Shown in pieces: positions 12,502-26,458 of a DNA stretch of 64,000 nt. The notes under the pieces were generated by a model, which saw only the letters and a list, made by a program, of their open reading frames with translations, made no database searches and was not told the DNA's origin. Position 1 is the stretch's first letter, and each line of letters opens with the position of its first letter. Position numbers and translations under genes: made by a program. The DNA is from Paramecium sonneborni (lineage: Eukaryota > Ciliophora > Oligohymenophorea > Peniculida > Parameciidae). The DNA lies in contig CAJJDN010000057.1 of the NCBI GenBank assembly GCA_905182985.1, positions 262,106 through 326,105 of the forward strand, given 5' to 3'.

Positions 12502-13665
12502 ATGCAATAATCCAACAATCAAAACTTAAATAGTTATTATTAATTTAAGCAACTAAATTTACAGCAACAAATAAGCATATCAAATCAAATTAATCCTTAA
12601 GTTGAAAAATGTATACAATAAATGAAATGCAAAGAAAAATTCTAAATGAAAACATTACCTTAAATGATTGAATCCGCCTAATACTTACTTCATTAAAAAC
12701 CATAAATAAATTTGTTACTATAAAATGCAACACTTTCATTATCAAGAAAGATAATATTCTCACTTTTAAGCCTTATGTATTTTGAATTAACTACTCAGTA
12801 ACATATTTAGAACTAAAAATTTCCTCCTTATTACAATTTTTCTACATATTTTTAATAAGGTAGTCAAATCGAGAAATTTAAATGTCTAATCAATTATTTT
12901 AATTAATGTGTTGAATAGACAGAATATTTCAACTTACCAGATGTCAATTTTTAAAGAGTATAAATAATTGATATTCCAAAATGGAGTGATAGCACAAATT
13001 AATTGTCAAATTTTAAATTTGAAAAAAAAAGAAATGAAGATCATATAAATTGTGGGATAGTTGATTTTAGCGATCGTTTTTTTGGAGGAAAAGTAGCAGC
13101 AGGAAGAGGATGTGCTTAAGAAGAAGTTTTATTATTAATTAATCCTGAAGCTATTATAGCAACTTTATTCACTTCATAATTAGGAGACAAAGAAAGTATC
13201 ATAATTTCTGGAATACTACAATTCAATGAATATAAAGGTTATGAGGATAGTTTCATTTGTATTCCTACAAAATTTGTAAATAAAGGATAAGTCTTAATTG
13301 CTATAGATGCTATATATTTTTCTACAAAACCATAAGGATATTAGTATACTTAAGAAGCAATTTACAGAGAATTAAATAAGTCTTTTTCTGGATTTAAGGG
13401 TAGTTAATAATAAATAATTTCAACTGGAAAATGGGGATGTGGTATATATGGAGGAGATAAATAATTAAAAACTTTAATTTAATGGTTAGCATTTAGTTAA
13501 GCTTGTCCTAATGGTACCATTATATTCAATGGATTAGATGATTAAGCATTTAATGATTTAGGAAAACGATTAGAGTTATGCAAAAAGCGATATTAAACTG
13601 TAGGGAATTTATTAAAAGCTATTTTAAATTTAAGTTAAAAAAATATTTTAGATAAACTTTGCTGA
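12502..13665 (+). CDS. PARG: Poly(ADP-ribose) glycohydrolase
   Basis: Exo/endo-glycohydrolase that removes poly(ADP-ribose) from proteins. 387 residues in one exon, essentially the catalytic domain alone. The signature reads VDFSDRFFGGKVAAGRGCAQ followed directly by EEV, with both catalytic Glu residues (about 13060-13125). LLINPEAIIATLF, IISGILQFNEYKGYEDSF, VLIAIDAIYF and STGKWGCGIYGGDKQLKTLI follow as in the family. The usual GGG at the start of the signature is FGGK here. The start at 12502 is the first ATG after an in-frame TGA. The ~110-residue N-terminal part is Gln/Asn-rich with little conservation. TGA at 13663. PARGs in Paramecium presumably act in the nucleus on DNA-damage or chromatin marks (inferred). 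Confidence 0.92.
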
Positions 13666-14122
13666 TAATTTATTTTGCTTATTATACTTAATTAATAAAT
13701 TGAATCTTAATATAGGTTTATAATTCAGGAAGTTATGCTTCTTGATTCTGTATTAGATTTATGTCTATATTATTAAATTTTAAATGTAAACTAAAAATCA
13801 CTTAAATATTAAGAAGTTTACATATATTTTAATGTTTACCCAATTGTTTTATATATAAATTTGAGTTATTTAGAAGAAAATGAGATGGGGCTTTATATAA
13901 ATCAAATCTCCCAAAAATTTTTATTAGGTATTACAATTACCAACATGTAAAAATGATATTAGATTGTTTTATACCTAAAATTAATCAACCCTTATTGAAT
14001 AATAAGTGTTATAGATTTTTTATTATTTTGAATATATTTGATTTAACTTGAGAACTCTTTTTGTTCATCTATAATATTGTTTTGATAAATATTAAAAAAA
14101 TTTTTAATTAAGATTTTAAAAA
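13666..14122. other. Intergenic, promoter region of eL34
   Basis: About 460 bp with no recognisable gene. It holds the PARG 3' end and the promoter of the ribosomal protein gene. No motif stands out beyond A/T runs just before the eL34 ATG. Confidence 0.5.
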
Positions 14123-14472
14123 ATGGGTGTAAGAGTTACATATCGTAGAAGAACCAGCTATAACACAAGATCAAATAAGATTAGAAAAGTTAAGACACCA
14201 GGTATAATAGTAAATCTACAATAGGTGGTAATGTTGTTGTCTAATATCCAAATAAAAAAACAAGTGCATCAACTTGTGCTGATTCTAATTTGAATGTTGT
14301 TCTAAATGGACTTAAACGAATTAGACCAACAAAACTTAAATAACTTGCAAGAAGATAAAGAACAGTATCAAGACCATATGGTGGAGTAATCAGTGCTGGA
14401 GCCTTAAAAAATCGCATCATTAGAGCATTTTTAGTAGAGGAAGTGAAAATAGTAAAACAAATCAAAAAGTGA
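14123..14472 (+). CDS. RPL34: Ribosomal protein eL34
   Basis: Large-subunit cytosolic ribosomal protein, 108 residues. It begins [20 protein letters not shown], the eL34 start, and ends [33 protein letters not shown] matches the family block before the C-terminal helix. The CxxC pairs seen in many eL34 proteins are mostly lost: one Cys remains in STCADS, and ISAGALKN replaces the second pair. One intron lies at 14202-14224 (23 nt), in the codon for Gly of TPGGN. The stop is TGA at 14470-14472. Length and both termini fit the family. Confidence 0.93.
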
Positions 14473-16372
14473 TTTTTAACATACATTAATATTTAATTTA
14501 CGAGATAGTATTGCTGTAATTATGAATTAAAATAAAATACATAAGTTCAATAATATAATCATTCTACTCAATTTATTATTGGAAAGTCCTCTAAAATATC
14601 ATAATCATGTTAGGAAAATTGATAAATGAAAAAGTAGTTGGAGTATGGCTGACCTTAATAAAATGTGCTAAGCCATCTATTAAGGCAATTTTTTAAATTG
14701 AAAGAAAATAAATTTATGAAAACTTATTAATTTGTTAAAAAAGAAAGAGATGACTCTGATCATAGCAGCATTTATTAATATAAAGACTAGATTGATAAAT
14801 ATTATATTTAGCATTCAATAAATAAAACAATTTCTTTTAATATTTAACTATTATGTTAAGATTTCGGATTAAGCTCAATAAGCTTTCCTTTAATATTTTC
14901 GATAACTTAATTCTAATCAAAATCCTATACTGCACTTGAAAACTTAAAATTAGTAAATAATTTAGTTAAGAAAAGCTAACTTAATAATAAATAAATTATA
15001 TTATTTCTGTATATAACCACTATAAAGACGATATCTATAAGAATATTATTATGCCAAAATGTTACAAATGAAATTATTTAATTTGGAAAAATAGAAAAAC
15101 GACAGATACAAATAATAGAATTAAATATGTCACTTATTAATTATTTATATTTATTAATGATTATGATAGCAAAATAATAAGGATTAACAGAAGATTTATA
15201 AAATATAAATTTTGATAAATTAAAATCTTTCAATCAGTATTTCCAGAAGCATATAAACATATCATAAACCAATTAATTTTGAAATTTATCTTCTAATTAA
15301 AACCATTTATTTATTTAAAAATAATAGCCTTAATTCAAATAGTATTATATCTTTTATGTAAAATGAATTAGGCATATTTCTCATAATATAAAAAATATTA
15401 ATGTTCTAGAATAAAACAATTGAATTTAACTTAAATTTAAAAAAAAATTATTCTTTTTGAAATCAATCACAAATTTAAAGAATTTTTTGTGATTAGCATA
15501 TCTTTAGTCTGAATGAATATTGTAATATTAATTTGTCAAAGATTAAAATTAACCGGCAAACGGTTAATTAATATATGTATTAGATTATTAGAAATCTCTT
15601 AATATTAGTGATGAAAATAATTCTAGATTTTTTAAAATATAGCAATAAAATAATAGTGAATAAATTTCTTTAAAATTAACCTTTCTGTACTTTTCAGATA
15701 TTTAAGATATATAACATTCTAAATTATTATCTAAAGGGTTGTTGCTCTTGAAACATGCAGATTAGAATATTTAGCAATTTATTGATAATGTATCATTTAT
15801 TCTTTTAAATATTTCTTTAAAAGTTGAGTTTAGGATTACTTGAAGGTTTAAGTTGTTAATTTACAATTGATTAAAAGGGATAATTCTTCTATACAATCTT
15901 ATTCTTTAATCTCTCAACAAATTGCAAATCTTATAGTCTTTCTCTAATAATCTATTTGATTATCTTTTTGTTATTATCTAGTTTAGTAGGATATTAATAA
16001 TTAACTTAAATATTTTTCTTTAAACCTTTTTTTAAGTTGATCAAATTCAGTATTTTGGATTAACATAATTACTTCTTTCTTGTTTTGGGGAAATTTTTTT
16101 ATTATATAAATTTTTACATTTAAGAATACTTCTCAACGAGAAATATAATAATGTATATTATTACATTTCAAAATATTTTTAGAATTAAACATATAATTGC
16201 AATTAATTTTGAAAAATAGGATTAATTATCTCTTGATGTTTCTAAATGATAAAAAAAAGGAAATTTTTTAATTGATATCTTAATAGAAAAAGTAAGAAAT
16301 TAAAATTTTTATTTGTTAAAGTAGTAATGATAATTGAAAATCTAAATTAATTAAATTAATAATTAAAAAATT
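14473..16372. other. Gene-poor 1.9-kb region with two doubtful open frames
   Basis: No conserved domain was recognised. Two TGA-free frames deserve mention. On the + strand, 14716-15282 (188 codons) is open, with residues such as KKERDDSDHSS and QGLTEDLQNINFDKLKSF. A second overlapping + frame starts with MLGKLINEKVVGVWLTLIKC near 14609. On the - strand, 16119-15793 is listed separately. With one stop codon and such AT bias, a random 190-codon frame is not rare, so these are weak evidence. Confidence 0.4.
15793..16119 (-). CDS. Possible small basic protein (doubtful)
   Basis: An open frame of 108 codons with ATG at 16119 and TGA at 15793. Residues such as KIIKQIIRERLQDLQFVERL and PSSNPKLNFQ look more protein-like than the surrounding DNA. 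No family was recognised. A competing start (MLIQNTEFDQLKKRF) lies in another frame. It stands alone, about 250 bp from the USP gene start on the opposite strand. Treat as hypothetical. Confidence 0.25.
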
Positions 16373-19516
<3,144 letters not shown>

Positions 19517-19707
19517 GGAGTAGAATTAACAAGTATAATAAATAAATTTTTCACAATTAAATCTAAAAATTAAATTCTATTTTGTTTTTTTTCTTTCTCT
19601 CAAACTATTTAAAAGAAAATTTTACAGATTAAGATCATAATATTAAATCTTTAATTATTTATTCAGTATTAAAATAATAAATAATTTAAAATCAATTTTA
19701 TTTTAAG

Positions 19708-20925
19708 TCATAATTTTTCAAATAAATAAAATTTAACTTAGTACAAATCAGCCTCTAATGATGTGGTCAAGGTTTTAAATGGACCAATCAACCTAAGTAT
19801 TTTATTCATTACAAGGTGTCCTAATTTTAAATATTTTTCTTTATTATTTTATTCAATAGTTAATGGATCAATTGTATTTTAAATAATTACAGTAACTATT
19901 TATTTATCAACATCTTTATGATAATTAGTCTAAATTTCTATTTTTAGTAAATCTTTTCCAAATATGATAGCATTTTCAATAGAATTGTAAAATAATTGTT
20001 TTAGCAATATATCATTACAAAAGACTATTGGATTTTAGTTATTCCTGTTAAAAGAGACTTTAATAGATTTTTAAGTAAGTGTGTAACTAAAATGAAATAA
20101 AATTGAGTCAATTAATTGAATTAAATTTTAAGATTTTTTTACTGAATAATTATAGTTATGAGAATTAAACAATATTTTAGAATTTGCAAAATAAATGTTA
20201 AATTAAAATATTTCTTAGTCCAATCTTTAAATTATATGAAGAGAGTTGTTGTTTTTTTAATATTAGTACAAAGATTAAAAGCATTTTTATTAATTTCCAG
20301 TTTTAGTGAAAATTTCCTATGCACATCTTTTAAGTAGCAAATTTAAAATATTTAATTTTTAATTGGTCTTCTCGATATAATCATCAAAATTCCTTTAAAG
20401 ATATATAAAACACTATGGTTATTTTTCATTCAATAAAATTAATTAGCATAAATATTCTTTAGATTTATGCTTTACTCTACATCTATAAGCTGAAAATGTG
20501 TTTTTTAAGTCGTTTTCTTCATCAATTTATTTTCTAAAGAATTTTCTAACCAAAGCTTCTAATGATTAATTGATAGAGGATTAATTGATAGATTATTATT
20601 TTATGAATGAAGAAAATGTTTTAGTTTATATTACATTAACATCTCTGGCAAATTTTAGAAAAGTGTTTTGATCTGTAACTTTGAGAAGACTTTAAGCACA
20701 TTTGTTTGCTTCAGTAAAAACTAATTTTAAATCAGATTCATTATTATAACATGTTAGAATTGGTATCTCAATTAAATTTATTAAGTTTTCTTTAATCCTT
20801 TAAGCATTTTAATGCAAAGTATATTTTTACCTCTTCTCGTATTCTTAATAATAAATGAATTAGAATGAGAAAATAAGTGAAAAAAGTGCAAATCCAATCC
20901 AAACGAAACTTAAAATTTCAATCAT
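19708..20925 (-). CDS. PAS and histidine-kinase-like ATPase protein, probably catalytically degenerate
   Basis: About 394 residues with one 33-nt intron just after codon 32. One N-terminal membrane segment (EILSFVWIGFALFSLIFSF) is followed by a PAS-like stretch (LKLVFTEANKCAQSLLKV). The C-terminal half resembles a histidine-kinase ATPase: an N-box-like LLKQLFYNSIENAIIFG (about 20010-19960) and a G2-like KYLKLGHLVMNKILRLIGP (about 19840-19785). No H-box (SHELRTP type) is visible before it. The position of the G1 box (DTGxGI) reads NTIDPLTIE. So it may be a pseudokinase or sensor relic. It starts divergently about 90 bp from the IQ-ankyrin gene. Alternative: a very divergent ciliate sensor kinase whose motifs I cannot see. 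Confidence 0.6.
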
Positions 20926-21017
20926 CGAGCTTAGCAATATTTAAAGAGAGATTGAGTAAAGGCTTACAAATAATTTTAAGTAAAATTTTGTTCCTATAGA
21001 GAGACTATTCAATTAAA

Positions 21018-24000
21018 ATGTTATATATACCATATAGATAATTAAAAAGCTGCTGATGTTATTACCATTACAGTTCCTCTTTGTAATGTACTATCTAATT
21101 ATGTGATTAGGACTGCAAGTAAAGTTTATATCTCCATTTGGTATACAAAAGCTACAACATTCAAAAATTATATCGATTTTTTTGAGAGGAAAATTGCTAA
21201 AATAGTTTAGATGAACATATAAATTCCTAATACTATATACATATAGTCTTATGTTATAAGAAAGTATATAGAACCAGAAAATGATCCAATCATCATACTG
21301 TAGAGTAGTCTTTTAAATAAATTCAGCTCTATTTAGTGACTATAAAGACCATAATTTTTCTCTTCTTGAGGATCCAGAAAATTTAATGTAATATCCATTT
21401 GTATTAAATATTGATTTTCAATTTTTTAATTGATATGCAGAAATAAAAAGGGGCAAAGAGAAACAAACAAATTTCAGTAGTTTTATTAGTATTTAATTCA
21501 AGGTATTCTGAATTACAATATTAAAAATCGAAATATTAATTAATTGATTTTATGTAAAAATATAAATCAATAAAAACTTGGGAGAGATTAAACAAAATAA
21601 AAGCACCAGTCCCTAAATATGAGTACGATAACTTTGAAGAAATTGATGAAAAGTTTAAATAATTTGAAGAATAACAAGCTGAACCAGATTTCAATAATGC
21701 ACCAACAGCATTTGGATCTATTCTTATTTAGACAGCAGTTTAAGGATTATAGATGACAAATTTATTTCAGACTTAAGGATAACCCTTAAATAGACTAAGT
21801 TAAAGGTTTTTATTAACTTATAATAATTAGCATCTTGAAGGCATTTGATATTAATCCCACTCAATTGAATTAGATGAAGACATCTTAAGAAAGACAGTAA
21901 TTTATACTTAATAAGCAAGTGAATACATTAAGCTTTAAATGAATACTACCATTGATACATTGTTAAAAACCTGGTCTGATAAGATTATTCTCAAAGAACA
22001 AAAGTATAAAGAGACTGATTTATAAATGAAAAAGGAGAAGATTCATAATTAAACAAAAAAGCATTTTAAATGGTTATAATTGAAAACTAAATATGAACAA
22101 TTAAAAAACAAATTAAGATAAATCGTTGTAGACAAATTAAATGATTATGAGAATTAGCAATTAGCTGCTAAATCTTCAAATAAACATTTGATGTTAAAAA
22201 ATGTATAAGTAATTACTACTAGAAATATATTTGAAAATATGGAAAAGTATGGCCATTCTAATGAATTTCATTTCTTAAAATCTTTAGGATAAGATAGAAT
22301 AAAATAGATTAAAGAAAGATAAAATAGATAAATGACTTAATAAATTGATAATATAGAAGATGAAGAATAAAAATAAACATATCAAGTTGTTTGGAATAAT
22401 TAATCAGAAAAAATATTTACAAAATAAAGAAGTTAGACTAAATAATTATTTACGTAATTTAATTGTGTAATTTTTTTAGAAATGAAATAGCTTGTTCTAA
22501 TTGGAACGATTTAGGATTTTTACCTATTTTATAGTAGATGACCTTGAATGAGAAAAAAAAATAATAGAGAGAACACATTCTCAATAAATATACTGATGGA
22601 GAATTTTTAACAGCTCAAGAATTATAATTTTTAGCTAATACAAGTGAATTACTTAATGCTTGTTTGGATAAAGAATTTTTTTAAAAGGCAGCTAATTAAG
22701 TGAATCCAGATTTATTGTTCAATATGGAATTATCTTTAGCAGAATAGATATTAAAAGATTATGGAGAGATGAAATCTGCAACTATAAATGCTAGATTACA
22801 ATATATTAGAATCAAAATTCAGAATACGAAATAAAAATTAGCCAAAAGATAAAAAATCTTATAAAAATAATCAATAGATGACTATAATATGGAATTAAAT
22901 AGAAAATATATTAAAGTATGTAAAACAGTTGTAAAACATATGGAAAGGACAGGAAAATTTGAAGAGAAAATTCCAAGTGAAATTCCTGGGGCTACTTAAT
23001 TAAAAGAATATTTAATGGGAAGAATATCAGATAAATAATTTATAACCAAATTATATGATTATGTATTTGAAAAAGAAAGAAAAAGATAATATATTGATCT
23101 AAATGATGAAGATAATTTATTATTAAATTATCCATCAAAATAATAAATATCAAGCTCAAAATAAATTCAACCTCAAAGTCCAAGGTTTAAGAATGAAAAA
23201 AATAAAAGATTAGAATATTTAAAATAAATGTCTAGACCTAAGAGTACAATAGGTGTTTAATTCACTTAAAATATAAAAAGACATATTTTTCATCCTTCAA
23301 CAAAATTGCTTATTGACAAAAAACTTGAGTGTGAAGATAGTGAATTAGCTTATATAAATCCAATATCTGCTTAATACAATAAATAAGAATAAGAAAAATT
23401 TAAATTAGGTTTAAAGAGTCATCCTGCTTTAAGGTAAAGAAAGAATTTTAAAAAATTTCTTTCAGGAGGACCTCCTAATTAACCTGAATTAGAACATTGG
23501 AAAAGCCCTAATTATAAACCAACTTAGAGAGAAATAAAAGCAGCTATTATGATATAAAGAAAACTGAGGTCATTATTTAGAGAAAAAAAATTAAGACAAA
23601 AATTAGAAGAAAGAAGAAAACAAATTTATTATTTATTCAAAGATAATTGTGAAAATATGATTCATTAAATTGAATTAGGATAAGATTAATCAGTTTCTAA
23701 TTTTTATTTAAATAAATAACTTGAAAGATGTAAAAATATAGCAAAAGATTAAATAAATTTTGGTTGTATAAAAACTGAAGAAAACACTCGTAAAAATACA
23801 GAAAAAAAAAGTTTCCTTTTAAGCACAGGAGCTTCTACGCCTACTGCAAAAGGATCCTAAAATTTAAGAATTCCTATTTAATCAAATAAGATTAAAGTAG
23901 ATTATTTATTTGAAGCAGTTTAAAAAAATAGAATTATGATGATAAAATAATCACATTTTGTTTATTCTGCAAATGATATTAACTCATAAAATTATGATGG

Positions 24001-24206
24001 AATAACTCCTCTTCATGTTGCTGTTGTGAAAGGAAATTGGGATTTTGCAGAATGGTATATTATTTTTTGAATTTAGGTTATTGTAGAATGGGGCAGATCC
24101 TTATATTATGGATTAATAAAATATTACTCCAATTGATATGGCTAGACATTTAAAGCAAACAAAAGTAATATAATTAATATATTTATTAGATTATTAGACT
24201 TTTTGA
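21018..24206 (+). CDS. IQ-motif and ankyrin-repeat protein, 5' exons unresolved
   Basis: The 3' two thirds read cleanly. From about 21,960 to 23,500 there is Lys/Gln/Glu-rich, coiled-coil-like sequence. An IQ motif follows (REIKAAIMIQRKLRSLFREK at about 23,530-23,590), and finally two ankyrin repeats (NYDGITPLHVAVVKGNWDF and QNGADPYIMDQQNITPIDMA), ending with TGA at 24204. Clear introns are a 26-nt one near 22,451-22,476 and a 22-nt one at about 24,056-24,077. Upstream, coding-looking blocks (VITITVPLCNVLSNYVIRTA; YEYDNFEEIDEKFKQFEEQQ) need several more introns. The frame between 21,780 and 21,960 is not solved, so it may be two genes. The start coordinate is only the first ATG in the region. 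The IQ motif suggests calmodulin control. Confidence 0.6.
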
Positions 24207-24556
24207 ATAATACAAAAAAATATGAGATCGTTTTAATTAATATATGACAAAATCATATTTTAAGTGGTTTTTATTCAAAGTTTTTGATAATTTCTTCTAT
24301 TTTTCTTTTTTTTCTTTGCTTTCGACTAATAATTATTAATTTATTTTCTTGCATAATTTTTCTAGTATTTCTATACTTTATATCATAAAAGATTCATTAT
24401 TTTCTTCAATTTAATTGAAGGATTTTATTTTGCTGAAGTCTTGATGATATTTTTCAATTTTTATCAAATTTTGACTAAATATGATAATAAAATAGATAAA
24501 ATTATTTTAGATTAATATGATTGAATTAAATAGTATTTGTGAATATAAATTGAATA
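24207..24556. other. Intergenic, nothing recognised
   Basis: 350 bp of AT-rich DNA between two + strand genes. No gene or repeat seen. Presumed to hold the terminator of the ankyrin gene and the promoter of the next. Confidence 0.5.
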
Positions 24557-25670
24557 ATGAAAATATTTTCTCCTCATACAATGAGGATGTTTATCCCTCG
24601 ATTTAGTCGTACTTTCTTGCAGAAAGAGGTTTTAAAAGATCCATTAGCTACTGCTTCTAAATCTGTTAATGCTCCTAAAGTTTACAGAACTAAAACAGGA
24701 TAAATATCTATGGGATTGTATGAAGTATTTATAATGTTCACAAGCTTAGAAAATGCTTTAAGAAGCTAAAGAAAAATCTTTAGCTATTCCTTCTCCAGAT
24801 GCCGATATTCCTTACAATTTTGAGGGAATAGACTAAATTCCAGAAACTAAGGATTCTTTTCTTTTTTAACAAATTCTTAATGAGAATGAAATAAGGGAAA
24901 AGACCCTTATATCCCATCTTATTAAGATGTATTAAGCATTTTTGATGTCTTTGGAAGTGGCTGATGAAACATATTTAAATGAATATTGTGAGAAAGGATT
25001 TGCTGAAAAAACTTTAGAAGCTTTAGAAAAACTTAAAATGAGAGGTGAAAGAGTTGTTGCATTTGAAGATTTTTCAGTAACATCAGGACAACCATTTCCT
25101 TATTAAGGATTCTTTATAGATTAAGTATTAGTCAGAGGTTTATCTACAAATAGATCTGATAATCTTCCTAAATCTTAATATCATTATTATAATGATTTAG
25201 ATAAATTAGGATGTGTTGTATTTACTCCATTAAATTTACAAGATCCTAATAATTTTAAGACAAAAGAATAAGGTGATAAATTATATGAAGATTATAAAAA
25301 AGTTTTAGTTCGTTGCTTGTTAAGAATCTAATCTCCTATGAGATTAAAACTTATCAAACCAAATGGATAGGAACTTATAGAATCAAATGATAATTATTCA
25401 TATAATCATCTTGTTTTATTTGAATCAGAATGTGAAATACCTCCTAAAAAGAAATAAAGAAAGGATGCTTATAGAAGAGTCTCTAAATTTTAATTAGAAA
25501 CATACATGGAATGGATGAGAAATTTTGTTCCTTAAGTTTGGAGAATAGCTGATGTTGATAACTGGATGAAATGTAATCCTTTGATAAAAGAATCTCACAG
25601 AGAATTTTAAGATGAAGTTTTCTAGGGATCAAAATATGATGAAAATGTAATCGACATAAGAAGAATTTGA
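24557..25670 (+). CDS. Probable mitochondrial protein, possibly Tim44/mL45-related
   Basis: About 362 residues with one intron at 24725-24749 (25 nt). The N-terminus is rich in Arg, Phe and Ser with no acidic residues (MRMFIPRFSRTFLQKEVLK from the second in-frame ATG, 24581), which suits a mitochondrial presequence. The middle reads YLNEYCEKGFAEKTLEALE and later VLVRCLLRIQSPMRLKLIKP, reminiscent of Tim44-like domains such as those of mL45. I cannot confirm this by eye. The tail has MEWMRNFVPQVWRIADVDNW. It ends with TGA at 25668, 31 bp from the convergent UTP11 stop. Function unknown; location inferred. Confidence 0.75.
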
Positions 25671-25701
25671 TCAGTTTACAACAAAAATATCATATAATGA
25701 A

Positions 25702-26444
25702 TCATCTACTTCTCTCAAATAGTCCCTTTCCTTTTCCTTTTTTTATTCTTTTTCTTTAATGTGGTTTAGCAGTTATGTTATCCTTTTTAGAAATTAAATT
25801 TAAAGATTTACTTTAGTTTTTGATTTTGTAATGGCTACATAAAATCGTTTCATTCTCTCTTTTTCATATAAGGTTTCAGTTAGTTTATTTATTTTTTAAG
25901 CTAATTCAGCATTTGGAGCAGATTATTAGGCTTCAACTTGTAATTTTTCTTCAATTTAATCAAAGCTCTTTTTTCTTGCTTCTTTCAAAAAGAATTTGTG
26001 TGAAGGTTACTCAAATTATACCATAGCTAATTCTTCCTTTAATTTATCTGTTAACTATTAGTTGAATAATATAAAAGTATTACTTTAGTTTTTTATTAAA
26101 TAGATGCTTTAAGTAAATTTTAATTTTGAGTTTTAATTTATTTAAGGATTTCTTATTCATCTCCACTACTTTCATCTTGATCTTCATATACAACACCATC
26201 CTTAACTTTACTTTTGAGCATTCTAAAGTTAAATTCATCTTTATTTTTTAAAGCAGCCTTTAATTGTAATTTTTGTAATTATTCTTTCTTTCTTTAATAA
26301 TTTATAGCTCTCTTTTTATAATCACCATGTTTTTCTAAAAGACCAAGAAATTACCTAGAAGTCTATAAAATTGATATTTAAAATTACAGGTTATGCTCTT
26401 TCACGATATTTCCTTTAAGGCTTTGCATTTGTAAAGTTAGACAT
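25702..26444 (-). CDS. UTP11: U3 snoRNP/small-subunit processome protein UTP11
   Basis: Nucleolar 18S rRNA processing factor. About 219 residues after three introns (25, 29 and 29 nt; the last at 25783-25811). It starts MSNFTNAKPQRKYRERAQP, the UTP11 opening (RQREHRERSQP in animals). Then come FLGLLEKHGDYKKRAINY and KDEFNFRMLKSKVKDGVVYE, the family blocks. The C-terminus is highly basic (KPHQRKRIKKGKGKG), as expected for an RNA-binding protein. The spliced length is an exact multiple of three, supporting the intron set. Its start codon is only 14 bp from that of the divergent TTC27 gene, so the two must share promoter DNA. Confidence 0.88.
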
Positions 26445-26458
26445 TAATTAATTTTATA

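Noticed and set aside
14241..14486. Minus-strand 81-codon frame over eL34
   Set aside because: Shadow of the well-supported ribosomal protein gene on the other strand.
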